Part shown: piece by piece, positions 21,113 through 30,482 of the stretch
How positions within the stretch are numbered: the first letter of the stretch is position 1
Layout of the letters: the number at the start of each line of letters is the position of its first letter
Assembly: GCA_037349315.1 (NCBI GenBank)
Contig: JBAIAC010000004.1
Span: forward strand, 38,257,001 to 38,321,000
Length of the DNA: 64,000 bases
DNA from: Chelydra serpentina
Taxonomy: Eukaryota; Chordata; Testudines; Chelydridae
Direction of reading: 5' to 3'
The notes under the pieces: generated by a model
Seen by the model: the letters and a program-made list of their open reading frames with translations, nothing else
Databases searched by the model: none
Told to the model about the DNA's origin: nothing
Position numbers and translations under genes: made by a program

Positions 21113-21414
21113 TTTACTTCGTGTCTACAGTGCAGCTTGGAAGTGTAATTCCCAGCTTGGGTAGATGTATACCTGCTAGCTCTGCTTGATCTAGTGCACT
21201 AAAAATAGTCGCGTGGCTGTGGCAGCTTGGGCTAGCCACCCAAATACGTAACTAGGACCTAAGATGGGACTGTACTCAGATGACTAGCCTGAGCCACTGC
21301 CCATGCCACTGTGGCCACACTGCTATTTTTAGTGTGTTAGTTGGACCAGAGCTAGCGTGCGTATGTCTACTGGAGCTGGAAGTTACATCTCCTAGCTACA
21401 ATGTAGACATACCC
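21113..21414. mobile_element. Palindromic MITE of the gtctaca/tgtagac family
   Basis: Left arm gtgtctacagtgcagcttgg and right arm ctacaatgtagacataccc are roughly complementary. Internal ctagtgcactaaaaatagtc pairs with gctatttttagtgtgttag. The layout matches 19128-19408 and the flanks of 43979-45070. There is no coding capacity. Confidence 0.55.
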
Positions 21415-22137
21415 TTGCTGTCTAGTCACTTTCACTGTTTCCCAGTACAGTTTCTTCTGTTTGTGTGCATCTTTCACACAGCAAGAGGGGAGAGGGAAAA
21501 TGTTTTAAAAACAGGAAAATGATTGCAAGATGGGGCACTCAGCAGAGGAGGGAAGGGAAACTTCCAAGCATGGAAACAGTATGACAGATGTTAGGAAGCC
21601 AGTGAAAGGGAGGAGGTGGTGAGATCTGGGACTAGCACGGGGAGTGGGAGGAACAGTAGGCACAACTCTGACAAACAACAATTCTTGGCAAAGGAATAAT
21701 TGGATGTACTAAAAATTGTACTTAATAGTAAGCTGACTTCATTGAAAGCCATACTTGTTTCTTCAAGAAACATGACTTTTTCAGATTAATTTATATTGGA
21801 ACCTTGGGGGCCAATTCTCAATGAGAGTTCTCCCTGTGGAGGGCATGCAGGGTTGGGAATTTATAGTTAGTCAATATAAAGTAAAGGGATTCATGCAGAA
21901 TACCACGGTCGATACTGTATGTGGATTTGGCACATGTAGAGTCATTTACGGTAACAATAGATTGCAGCACCTCTTTAAAATTCATTTAACGTGAGGTATC
22001 ACAGGCTGTCATCAGTGTAACAGGATCAAGATGTATTAGCATAGAAAAAATAGGAGAATGCGACAAGGACTTGACAGAAGAGCTTAAATGAGGATCACAA
22101 AGCTTGCTATGCATTTATTAAATAGAAAGCCCTTTCA
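21415..22137. other. Intergenic DNA, no feature recognised
   Basis: No terminal repeats or supported reading frame. Confidence 0.4.
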
Positions 22138-23247
22138 TATAATTATAGAAGATTAGGGCTGAAAGAGACCTTGGGAGGTCATCTAGTCCAATACCCTGCT
22201 CAAAGCAGGACCAACACCAACTAAATCATCCCAGCCAGGGCTTTGTCAAGCCGGGCCTTAAAACCTATAAGGATGGAGATTCCACCACCTCCCTAGATAA
22301 CCCATTCCAGTGCTTCACCAACCTCCTAGTGAAATAGTGTTTCCTAATATCCAACTTAGACCTCCCCCACTGCAACTTGAGACCGTCGCTCCTTGTTCTA
22401 TCATCTGCCACCACTGAGAACAGCCGAGCTCCATCCTCTTTGGAACCCCCCTTCAGGTAGTTGAAGGCTGCTATCAAATCCCTCCTCACTCGTCTCTTCT
22501 GCAGACTAAATAAGCCCAGTTCCCTCAGCCTCTCCTCATAAGTCATGTGCCCAAGCCCCCTAATAATTTTCGTTGCCCTCCGCTGGACTCTCCAATTTGT
22601 CCACATCCTTTCTGTAGTGGGGGGGCCAAAACTGGATGCAATACTCCAGATGTGGCCTCACCAGTGCTGAATAGAGGGGAATAATCACTTCACTCCACTC
22701 AATCTGCTGGCAACGCTCCTACTAATGCAGCCCAATATGCTGTTAGCCTTCTTGGCAACAAGGGCACACTGTTGACTCATATCCAGCTTCTTGTGCACTG
22801 TTATCCCCAGGTCCTTTTCTGCAGAACTGCTGCTTAGCCAGTCGGTCTCCAGCCTGTAGCCATGCATGGGATTCTTCCGTCCTAAGTGCAGGACTCTGCA
22901 CTTGTTCTTGTTGAACCTCATCAGATTTCTTTTGGCCCAATCCCCCAATTTGTCTAGGTCACTCTGGACCCTATCCCTACCCTCCAGCATATCTACCTCT
23001 TCCTCCAGCTTAGTATCATCCACGAACTTGCTGAGGGTGCAATCCATCCCGTCAGTCAGATCATTAATAAAGATGTTGAACAAAACTGACCCCAGGACTG
23101 ACCCCTGGGGCACTTTGCTTGATACCGACTGCCAACTAGACATCGAGCCATTGATCGCTACCCTGTTGAGTCTGACGATCTAGCCAGCTTTCTATCCACC
23201 TTATAGTCAATTCATCCAATCCATACTTTAACTTGCTGGCAAGTTTC
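22138..23247 (-). mobile_element. CR1 LINE, 5'-truncated, minus strand
   Basis: The 3' end lies at low coordinates: gaccttgggaggtcatctag, then tccaataccctgctcaaagc. The 5' truncation falls within the RT near 23247. The element keeps about 1.1 kb of ORF2 C-terminus plus a short 3' UTR. It is highly similar to the CR1 copies at 44118, 53298 and 57660. No target duplication is expected for CR1. Confidence 0.83.
22265..23143 (-). pseudogene. CR1 ORF2 C-terminal half, two broken pieces
   Basis: The minus-strand frame 23143-22685 carries [20 protein letters not shown] (motif B region) and LSKFVDDTKLEEEVD, where the RT active site FADD reads FVDD. It continues to [15 protein letters not shown]. The second frame, 22606-22265, continues with [20 protein letters not shown], then [20 protein letters not shown], and ends with [15 protein letters not shown] frameshift near 22610-22690 separates them. 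The N-terminal RT and endonuclease are lost. Confidence 0.78.
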
Positions 23248-23975
23248 CTATATTTACAACTGGAAACAGTAATCAAAGGACTAGCATCTTGATTCTGCCG
23301 CCAGTGAGGGTTCACTGCTTATTTCTGTAAAGCAGAAGCCTTTGGCTAGAAGAATTATAGGTCAGTGGAAAATGCTGATCTCCAGAAGCCTGTCAGGAAA
23401 ATGAGTAAATTATGGATTCTGGCCAAGTCATGTGCTTAAGAGGCCAATTTTAAGGAACCAAAAGTCTGCAAAAATTCCTTTCAAATGAACTGTAATGAAA
23501 ATGCATGTAAATGTATATCCTACACTTTGCAGGCTTGTTAATGGTTTGCAGTATGACATAATCCCTCATTTTTCATATCATCAAAACACTTCTGCTATGT
23601 TCAACAGCTATGTTCAACAGAACTGACAATGATGTCACATAATCTGCTTTTTAGCACAGTACTTTATATAATGCTTTGTAACATTATTTGCTGAAGGATT
23701 CCATAATTCAATGTCACCTCATTGCGTCACCGAGGAAAAGTACAAAGCTGCCAAAGCGATGTTACTTCACATATCAAGCTGTCAGACCCAAACCTTTTCA
23801 ATGTTGTCTTTCCTTTGTCACCAGTATCTCTTCCAGACCCGAGCACAAATGCATAAAAAATGTTCCAGGAAATCTCTGCTTCACTTTTAACTTGCAGGAT
23901 GTTCATAAATCACATTTCCTTAATGGCAGAATACATGCAAGTCTAGTGTAACAGCCACATTTGAAAAGGAGCAGT
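23248..23975. other. Intergenic DNA with a small tandem duplication
   Basis: The 14-base unit gctatgttcaacag is repeated twice in a row at about 23597-23624. Nothing else is recognised, and the 87-codon frame at 23688-23951 has no domain. Confidence 0.4.
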
Positions 23976-24071
23976 GGGCCAGATCCTGAGCTGGTGTGTG
24001 TCAGCATACCTCCATTGACTTCAGTGATAATGAGCAGTCACACTGATTTACACCAGCCGAGGAAATGGCCC
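23976..24071. repeat. Palindromic MITE, gggccagatcctgagctggtg family
   Basis: The left arm gggccagatcctgagctggt and the right arm accagccgaggaaatggccc are complementary apart from a few changes. The centre cctccattgacttcagtga also has internal symmetry. Fragments of the same family appear at 14031, 34581 and 35930. Confidence 0.6.
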
Positions 24072-24199
24072 TTTTTGTTTTAGTTCAAGGGTTTCCATTG
24101 GCATAGTAATAAAAGTGCCCTATTCCATAGTGTGACTAGTTTACATTGCAAATTCCACAGTACTGAGTATTATACAGAAGTTGCTATTGTCAGATATAA

Positions 24200-24367
24200 G
24201 GCCTGCTTCTCATTTACACTAAGACCCCATTATATCCCATTAGCAGTGTAAAGGGACTGTTAAGTAGGAGTTTATTTAAGTCTCATTTACACTGCGGGGG
24301 GGGGGGGGGGGGAGGGGAGAGTGGGGAAGGGTGTAAGGAGGCCTTAATGAAAATGAGAAGTAGGCCC
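24200..24367. repeat. Palindromic MITE with ggcctgcttctcatt ends and a poly-G run
   Basis: The left end ggcctgcttctcatttacac pairs with the right end aatgaaaatgagaagtaggc. A G run of about 18 bases at 24295-24312 lies between the arms, directly after catttacactgc. The run may be a slippage product or an assembly-sensitive tract. Confidence 0.55.
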
Positions 24368-24641
24368 ATGGTGTCTGGACCTTCACTATAGCATCCTGTA
24401 GTATATTTTTATTAGTGACACTGTAAAATTCACAGGACATTGAAACACCTTCCCTTCACAGCAAGTCATGATTTAAAGAGTTAATGTATATGCTTTGATT
24501 TGTTTAAAAAACAAGAACCGCATTTATCTTTAAAACTCCAGGCACTTGCACATAATGTAAAATGTGCACTCCATCAAATCAAGCCTGCCTACCTAACAAA
24601 ATTGATCAACCCACTGAACCATGGAGCATAGGAGAATATAC

Positions 24642-24827
24642 TGTACTCACTTTATGGAATCACAGGGATTTATTGAAACACTGAAGTACCTACCAACTCC
24701 AGCACACACAGGCAGGACTGAATTTCAGCTAAAACCCCAGATCAGATAAAAAACACAACACAAATGATAACTTAACATTAATATAAAGGTAGAACACCGT
24801 CTGTTGCTATCTACACTGATCGTTACA
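24642..24827 (-). repeat. 3' LTR of the gypsy-type element
   Basis: On the minus strand it starts TGTAACGATCAGTG next to the polypurine tract and ends GTGAGTACA. It contains a polyadenylation signal AATAAA (complement at 24669-24674), as in the other LTR. The length is 186 bp. It differs visibly from the 5' LTR by substitutions and small indels, which indicates an old insertion. Confidence 0.78.
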
Positions 24828-25109
24828 ACTTTCCCCCCTTCTAATTAAAATAAGAACTTAAAACAACAACTCCTAGGAATCCAGGCAGTCTACCATCCAC
24901 GCAGGTTTCCTGTTGGTCTACCTGCTCAAGTTCTTTAGTCAGTCAGGGAGACATCACTCATAGTTGGATCTAGATTATCAGCGAGGCCAGGGTTTGCCAA
25001 GTCAGATCTCTTTGTTGTGGACAGACTGTCTACACTGCAGTGTGCTGAGGTTCTGAGGACACCCTGGCAATTCCTCCTTTATAACTGGCCAGCGATCTCC
25101 AACCATGAG

Positions 25110-25738
25110 TCATAGGAACCTGGAGGGGTACCTCCAAATCCTCTTCTGCTCCCTCTGGAATGGCAGTTGAGCACTCCCCATTCTGTCAATGAATCTGTGC
25201 ACCAGTTCTCCATGTGATACAAAAAACAAGAGCTCGTCCCTTTGTATCAGCAAGGATAAGTTGTTTAGTTTGTTACTTAATGTGTAAGATCCCTGCCAAA
25301 AAGAAGTTTGGGATTTTTTTTCCCTAGGCTGCTTTTTCCAGGTGTATAGCCACACCTTCTCTTCTTCCTTTTTCCTGGTTTCTTGTGGTTGGCATGCTTG
25401 CCGCTCATCCATTCCTCCACCATCTGGAATGATTTCCTCGGGTCACTGATATAAGACTTCAACATCTCTCTCAACTGTGTAGGTGCAGGGAGTCTTGCCA
25501 GTTCTTGCTGCCTGAACATCAAGTCACAGGGATGCATGGGGTTATGAGATTATTTTTGGACTCCGGTAAGAAAGTAATGTATAGTTGAGACCTGGCTGGT
25601 GTTATATGCAAAGACAGCAAAAGGTGTCTTCATATCCCAGTGTTGTTGACCTTCACAGACTCTAAGCATAGATCCAGTAGTGCAGTTTACTTTTTCCACT
25701 CCCCCATTATTCGCAGGGAGGGTGACAGTGGTACTCAC
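25110..25738 (-). pseudogene. Integrase C-terminal part of the gypsy-type element
   Basis: The 25738-25550 frame has NNGGVEKVNCTTGSMLRVCE and FAVFAYNTSQVSTIHY. The E of GGVEKVN is in the position of the catalytic Glu of the integrase core. The following frames (25537-25277 and 25412-25110) carry LMFRQQELARLPAPTQL, a basic stretch, and LLFFVSHGELVHRFIDRMG as the C-terminal tail. Several frame changes separate them. No chromodomain is evident. Confidence 0.6.
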
Positions 25739-25756
25739 TTTGGTTATCTGGAATTA

Positions 25757-26403
25757 TCAGCAAATGTTGTGTAATAACTGATTCAAATTCTTTCCCTGAT
25801 CACTGCAGATGCAGCTTAGTGGGCCAAACTGCAACACTGCATGTTTCACCAAAGCAGCTGTAAATGTTGCAGTCCTTTTATCCTTCTGTGGCTGCACCAC
25901 CACATACTTTGGGAAGGTCTCATATGCTACCAACAAATACCAATTTCCAGGTGCTGTTTCTGGTAACAGGCCATTCAAGTCAATCTGTATGAACTCTCCG
26001 GGCTCAGTAGGTTGTGGCATTTCCCCTAAAGACATTTCTGCCTCTCCTTGCCAGTGCTTTCCTCTCTTGGCAGGTAATATAGGAAAATATCCAGTCCTTA
26101 GCATCTGCAGGCATGTCCAACCAAAAAAAGAAAAAAAATCTATTGGTTATCTGCTCAGTGTTTTTTCATAAGCCCCAGGTGGCCTGCTACTTTATTATCA
26201 TGAAGATGCTCCAATACCATTCTCCAAGATTGCTGGAAAGACATTCCTGTTACTTTCATACACCAGCAAGTTGGTACCTGAATCAATTGATAATCATTCC
26301 TGAATTGCATTGAACCTCCCCAGTAAGGATCTCCTCTGGTAGATCTGTTGGCACATTGAACATAACCTAGGGTCCTAAGATAGTTTTTGCCAGATGTCCT
26401 CAC
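25757..26403 (-). pseudogene. Integrase N-terminal zinc-binding and catalytic core
   Basis: The frame 26403-26155 ends with MVLEHLHDNKVAGHLGLMKK, the two-His half of the HHCC zinc-binding domain. The frame 26104-25757 carries FIQIDLNGLLPETAPGNWYL, containing the first catalytic Asp. It also has AVLQFGPLSCICSDQGKNLN with the second Asp (SDQG). A stop or frame change lies between the two. Integrases of this family join LTR DNA to host DNA in the nucleus. This copy is broken. Confidence 0.68.
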
Positions 26404-26593
26404 AAAACCAGGCTGAGTCTATTCTTACTGCCCTCACCTGGCTGAGAGCATCCACAACCACATTTTGCTCTCCACGTTTATGGTGAGCTGTGAATGTATA
26501 TTCAGACAATTTGTGAATTCAACTCCACAGGCGTCCTTCAGTCCACGAATGGACAGGATGGATCTGGGAATTTAAACACAAGACAGTTTAGAT

Positions 26594-27589
26594 CAGGGGT
26601 ACCAAACGTGCGGCCCATGGGTCGCATGCAGCCGCAGAGCTCTTCCCTGCAGCCTGCCAAGCTCCCCGCACCCCCACTCCCGAGTTACTTCCTGTTGCTG
26701 CCAAACTCCCCCCCCCCCCGAGTTATTTTCTGTGGCCACTAAGCTCCCCGCCTCCTCCGTCCCCCCCTGCGCGCTGCTCCCCGCTCCTCTACCTACCTCC
26801 AGGCAGTTCCCACTGCCAAACAGCTGTTTGGCGGCTTAGCGGTTTCCAGGAGGGAGCGGGGAGGAGCGGGAAGCCGCTCGCACAGGGGAGGAGGGGGAGA
26901 AGAGGCGGGATTTGGGGAAGGAGTTGGAATAGGGGAGGGGAGGGAGCAGAGTTGGGGTGTGGACTTTGGGGAAGGGGTTTGAATGGGGATAGGGAAGGGG
27001 TGGGAAGAGGTGGAGAAGGGGTGGAGTGGGGGCGCAGCCCAGTGCAAGGGGGGCTTTAACAGAAGTAAATCTAACTAAGTGCATGTTTTGTCCTTTGAGT
27101 GAGGTGCATTACTGAGTGTATATATTTTATTAAAACCGCTTGGAAATGACTTTGTCGAAAAAAAGACCACTCATGGAAGAAAAGAGTTTTCCAAGACAAA
27201 CGGGAGAATTTATATTTTTTCCCACAGAGGTAAAAGATAAAATTCAATGCCTTATTTGTAAGCAAATGATTGCCCCTCCCACATTATTTCCTGCGGACAC
27301 CAAGCTCCCTGCGCCCCCCCCTCCCTCCTCCCCACCTACTTCCAGGCGCTTCCCGCCGCCAAGCCGCCAAACAGCTGTTGACAGCACTTAGCGCTTTCCA
27401 GGAGGGAGGGGGGAGGAGCGGGGAGCCACGTGCTCTGGGGAGGAGGCGGAGAAGAGGTGGGGCCTCATAGAAGAGGTGGAGTGGGGGCAGGGCTGGGAGC
27501 AGCGAGGGTGGGTGTCAGTGATGCGGCCCTTGGACCAATGCACTAGTCTTCATGTGGCCCTCGTGGTCATTTGAGTTTGGAGACCCCTG
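26594..27589 (+). mobile_element. hAT element with internal direct duplication, inserted in pol
   Basis: The ends caggggtaccaaacgtgcgg and gagtttggagacccctg are imperfect inverted repeats. Flanking 8-mers gtttagat (26586-26593) and gtttaaac (27590-27597) match at six bases and differ by transitions. The interior has two direct copies of a GC-rich block with agctgtt...tttccaggaggga motifs (about 26640-27050 and 27270-27510). A short AT-rich coding-like segment separates them. It interrupts the gypsy pol between RT/RNase H and integrase. Confidence 0.75.
27135..27270 (+). pseudogene. hAT transposase N-terminal fragment within the MITE
   Basis: The frame at 27140 (83 codons, first half relevant) reads MTLSKKRPLMEEKSFPRQTG, then EFIFFPTEVKDKIQCLICKQ. 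This resembles the N-terminus of hAT/GTF2IRD2-like transposases, in which a KKRK basic start is followed by a YFF..EV segment and a CLIC half zinc finger. The later codons (PPPSSPPTSRRF) are GC-rich MITE sequence. Whether it is a relic of the parent transposase or a captured piece cannot be decided here. Confidence 0.45.
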
Positions 27590-27599
27590 GTTTAAACGT

Positions 27600-28371
27600 C
27601 CTTTTCAGTGACTCAAATGCTTTTTGCTGTTGCACTGTACAAAGTCGCTCTTATTTAGCTGGTATAATGGTGTTCCCCGCTCAATGTACTTTAAAAAAAA
27701 AAAAAAAATCTCCCATAGAATCCATAGAGGCCTACAAACCATTGAACCTGGTTCAGGGTTGTAGGACCCCTCTAGTCCCTGATAACATTCAGTTTCTGTG
27801 GTTGGGATTCCAACTCATTGTCACTGACTATATGTCCTAGGAAAGTGTTGTGGTTCTTCACAAACTGATATTTGTTTCCCGCAAGGTTAAACTCTGACGC
27901 CTTAAAAATTAGAATCTTTTCCACTTCTACCAAATGTTCTCCTCATGGTTTGTGGAAACGAATGAAGCAATTTAAGTACATGAACAGGTCTCAAATTCTC
28001 AAAAATTGTGTTAGATCATTTACAACCCTTTGAATGTCCCTGGTGCATTCATGAGTCCAAAAGGCACTCTGCAGACTTGAAACAACTCATAGGATGTCAC
28101 AAAGAGAGTTTTCTTTCAGTCACCAGGTGCCACTTTAATTTGATGGTATCCAGATACCAAATCAAAACTACTAAAATATTTTATCCAGGGTGTCTGCTAT
28201 GTGAGGAAGTGGGTACCTACCTTGAACTGCCTGTGAATGAATTTTCTTGTACTCAATGCATATCTTCAAGTCTCCATTGGGCTTTTTCACAATTACTATC
28301 AGGGATGCCCAAGGTGATGTAGATTGCTCAGTGAAGCCATCCTCTAGCATGCAACGTAGCTGCTCTTTCAC
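27600..28371 (-). pseudogene. Gypsy reverse transcriptase and start of RNase H, mutated
   Basis: The frame 28371-28171 carries SPWASLIVIVKKPNGDLKI and CIEYKKIHSQAVQGRYPLP, the fingers region. Next, read on the minus strand, is FSSFDLVSGYHQI (motif A, Asp retained) near 28175-28140. Motif C, normally YLDD, reads YLNC at about 27980-27969, so the catalytic Asp residues are lost. A GHIVSD segment typical of the thumb follows. The connection sequence toward RNase H is cut by the hAT insertion at 27590. Stops and frame changes are frequent. Confidence 0.66.
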
Positions 28372-28550
28372 TGCTACTTAATACACTAGGGGAATCCAAT
28401 TTGGAACTGATGCACAGAAGCACTTCCTAGCACTAGCATACTGTAACAGGTGCTATTGTAATCACTTCTTTTCATTGCCTTCTACAGCTACTTCTGTCAA
28501 ATCAACCCTTAGCTCTTTTACTGACTGGGCTGCTTCACAGCTCTTGACTT

Positions 28551-29233
28551 CTACCTCTGTGAGAGGTATTGACATGCCATCCACCTTGAACATGATCTGA
28601 TTTTTTCCACTAACTGCATTTCCTGGTCAGTCACATTAATTGCTTTTTTCCCAGAACTCACCCTTTGGTCCAGCTTGAAAGAGGTTCTGCTAAACATCAA
28701 TCCTGACTGGGTATTTGTAGCTTCAAACACTCCTACAGATTCATTGCAGCAGCCTTTTATCCATAAGGGTATTATTGCCTGATGACCTGGCTTCACCACT
28801 TTATTCTGAGCCAGCACAGGGACCAGTTACTCTGTCACCCTGTAGGCATGAGAGAGGCACCTCTCAAGCCCCAAGACTTGTCCCCCACTTCCTGCTCACT
28901 TCCAGCAGTGGTATCTAAACATTGTCCAGGGACTCGTGTTCTGTTAATACCACAAGAATTTTTGTGATTCCCTTGGAGGAAATCCACTCCCAATTCAACA
29001 GCACTAGAAATATCGGTCACCACAACAAAAGTCCATTCAGTAGGCAGAGATCCCAAGTTCAGTGGAAGCTGGATTTCTCCTGTTGTCTGCAGTGGATTAA
29101 TAGTCACCAATTTAACTCCTGCAGTATAAATTGTCTTCCTCTTTGGCACTGGGTGTTCTACCGGGATCAAACTTATTTCAGACCCTGTGTCCAACAGCAT
29201 TGTGGTTTTCCAACCATTGATTTTTCCAGACAC
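28551..29233 (-). pseudogene. Gypsy aspartic protease and linker to RT
   Basis: The 29233-28835 frame (132 codons) has the retropepsin motif MLLDTGSEISLIPV at residues 12-25. The D-T-G triad is intact. Strands LVTINPLQTTGEIQLPLNLG and a VDFLQGN segment follow. The 28817-28551 frame contains the proline/lysine linker KVVKPGHQAIIPLWIKG typical of the stretch between protease and RT. The protein would cleave the element's own polyprotein. The frame is not continuous with RT. Confidence 0.68.
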
Positions 29234-29236
29234 ATA

Positions 29237-29589
29237 CTAACAAGTATCTGGGCAGCTCTTCACATGGGCTGTTCCAATAGTTGCTGATGTTGGCCCCATT
29301 ATATCAGCAACTTCTAGTTTTTCCTGGTGTGGCTTCCCTCTGCTTGGGCAATTCTGTCTCCAATGGCCTTTGCCTTCACATCCCCTGCAAATATCATCAG
29401 GCCTAGGAGCCACTCGGGAAACAGTCTCATCTGACACATGGGACGACTACAAATAGCTTGCAGCTGGGCCTCTTCCAATTTTTTAGCCACTTCCCTAGCA
29501 ATCTTTTCTTGAAGAACTGCAAAGGAATCACACCGGGGCTGGGAACTAACATCTGATACCTTTAAGGAAACACCAATTTCTTCTTCCAC
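29237..29589 (-). pseudogene. Gag/nucleocapsid fragment with CCHC zinc knuckle
   Basis: The 29437-29237 frame has CRGCEGKGHWRQNC, a canonical C-x2-C-x4-H-x4-C zinc knuckle that binds RNA in retroelement nucleocapsids. The upstream frame 29589-29314 (91 codons) has SLKVSDVSSQPRCDSFAVLQ and AREVAKKLEEAQLQAI, a possible capsid C-terminal or coiled segment. They overlap in different frames, so an indel is present. Confidence 0.65.
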
Positions 29590-29699
29590 ATTTTGAACTC
29601 TCCATATAAATCTGGCCCAGAGGTTTATCCACTATGTTATCTTCCTTCACCTGCAAGGCATTGAAGTTCCCCTGTTAAACAGTTTATAAACAGACTTTT

Positions 29700-29880
29700 C
29701 ACACCGTAGGAGTCGACTTCCTTCGGCTCCGCTGGGTGCATCGGGGGTGGGGCCCCGCAATGTCACCCGGCGTCGGGGGCGGGGCCCCGCAACGTCACCC
29801 GGCGTCCGGGGCAAAGGTAAGTGCTCCAGTAACGGGCGCGGGGCTGGCGGGGAGCTGCCGGTGGGTGCTGAGCTTCACTC
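29700..29880. repeat. GC-rich insert with 31-33-bp tandem unit in the gag region
   Basis: A unit around ggggccccgcaatgtcaccc is followed by ggggccccgcaacgtcaccc, so two near-identical units lie in tandem at about 29750-29812. The base composition differs sharply from the flanking AT-rich gag sequence and matches the GC-rich hAT element at 363-738 (cggggccccgcc, gcatcgggggcggggg). The boundaries are approximate and no duplication is shown. Confidence 0.45.
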
Positions 29881-30296
29881 AAGCCATCTCCTGGCTTGGG
29901 TGGTGCAGAGAAAACCCCATCAAACAGGCTCTGCAATGCACCCAAATGACTATGCAGTGGTTCTCCTTTCTGCATTCTGTTTTGCCATTTCTTCTGGTAT
30001 TTCAAAAGTGCCAATCCCCTCTCATATCAGTCATATAAGTGTTCACCTAACTGTCTATAAGATCCACGATTCTCACTGGGAAGCTCCCGGCAAAATTCTT
30101 TGGCATTGACATCCAAAAAAAAACAAAACAAAAACCACTGCTAGGTACTGTGCTGCTCTCTCATTAGACCATTCATTCACAGGAACAACAGCTCAAAGTC
30201 TGTCAGATACTCAGATTCCAGTCTCCTCAGTGTGACCAAGTAATATTCTCCTCAGAAAAAAAGTGGTCTTGCCATCTTGAAGCCACTGCCAATAGT
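29881..30296 (-). other. 5' internal region of the gypsy-type element
   Basis: This is the stretch between the 5' LTR and the gag fragment. No clear gag domain can be read. A primer-binding site would be expected next to 30296 on the minus strand. The sequence there reads ctattggcagtggcttcaag, but I could not match it to a tRNA 3' end. Confidence 0.4.
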
Positions 30297-30482
30297 TGCA
30301 ATACTCACTTATAGGGATTTATTGGAACACTGCAAATACCAACTCCAGCACAGACAGGCAGGACAGAACTTCCTGCTAACTCCCCCACCGCAGGTCAGAT
30401 ACATCAACTTAACACTAAGAGAAAGAATGCACCATCCAATGGTGGAGGTGCTGTCTCCACTGCTCATTTCAGTACCCCGTCA
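30297..30482 (-). repeat. 5' LTR of the gypsy-type element
   Basis: It is 186 bp, the same length as the 24642-24827 LTR. On the minus strand it starts TGACGGGGTACTG and ends GTGAGTATTGCA, and shares AATAAATCCCT (complement at about 30313-30323) and gcctgtctgtgctggagttg with the other LTR. The differences between the two LTRs reflect age. Confidence 0.75.

Larger units (their letters stand above)
24642..30482 (-). mobile_element. Ty3/gypsy-type LTR retrotransposon, degraded, minus strand
   Basis: Two LTRs of equal length, 186 bp (24642-24827 and 30297-30482), bound an internal region. Read on the minus strand it holds a CCHC zinc knuckle, an aspartic protease, RT, RNase H remnants, and an integrase with HH, DD and E segments, in the usual gypsy order PR-RT-RH-IN. 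A polypurine tract (gaaggggggaaag, minus strand) abuts the 24827 LTR end. Insertions include a hAT at 26594-27589 and a GC-rich piece near 29710-29875. No matching flanking duplication was seen (tatac against cccct). Confidence 0.82.

Noticed and set aside
23597..23624. Tandem gctatgttcaacag duplication as a mobile-element footprint
   Set aside because: A 14-base doublet without associated ends is adequately explained by slippage.
27140..27391. A host GTF2IRD2-like exon
   Set aside because: The match is only about 40 codons, sits between MITE blocks inside transposon ends, and continues into GC-rich non-coding sequence, so a transposase relic is more likely.
24642..30482. An intact retrovirus with an envelope gene
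   Set aside because: No envelope-like frame is visible between integrase and the 3' LTR, and all gag and pol frames are broken, so a decayed gypsy-type retrotransposon is the better call.
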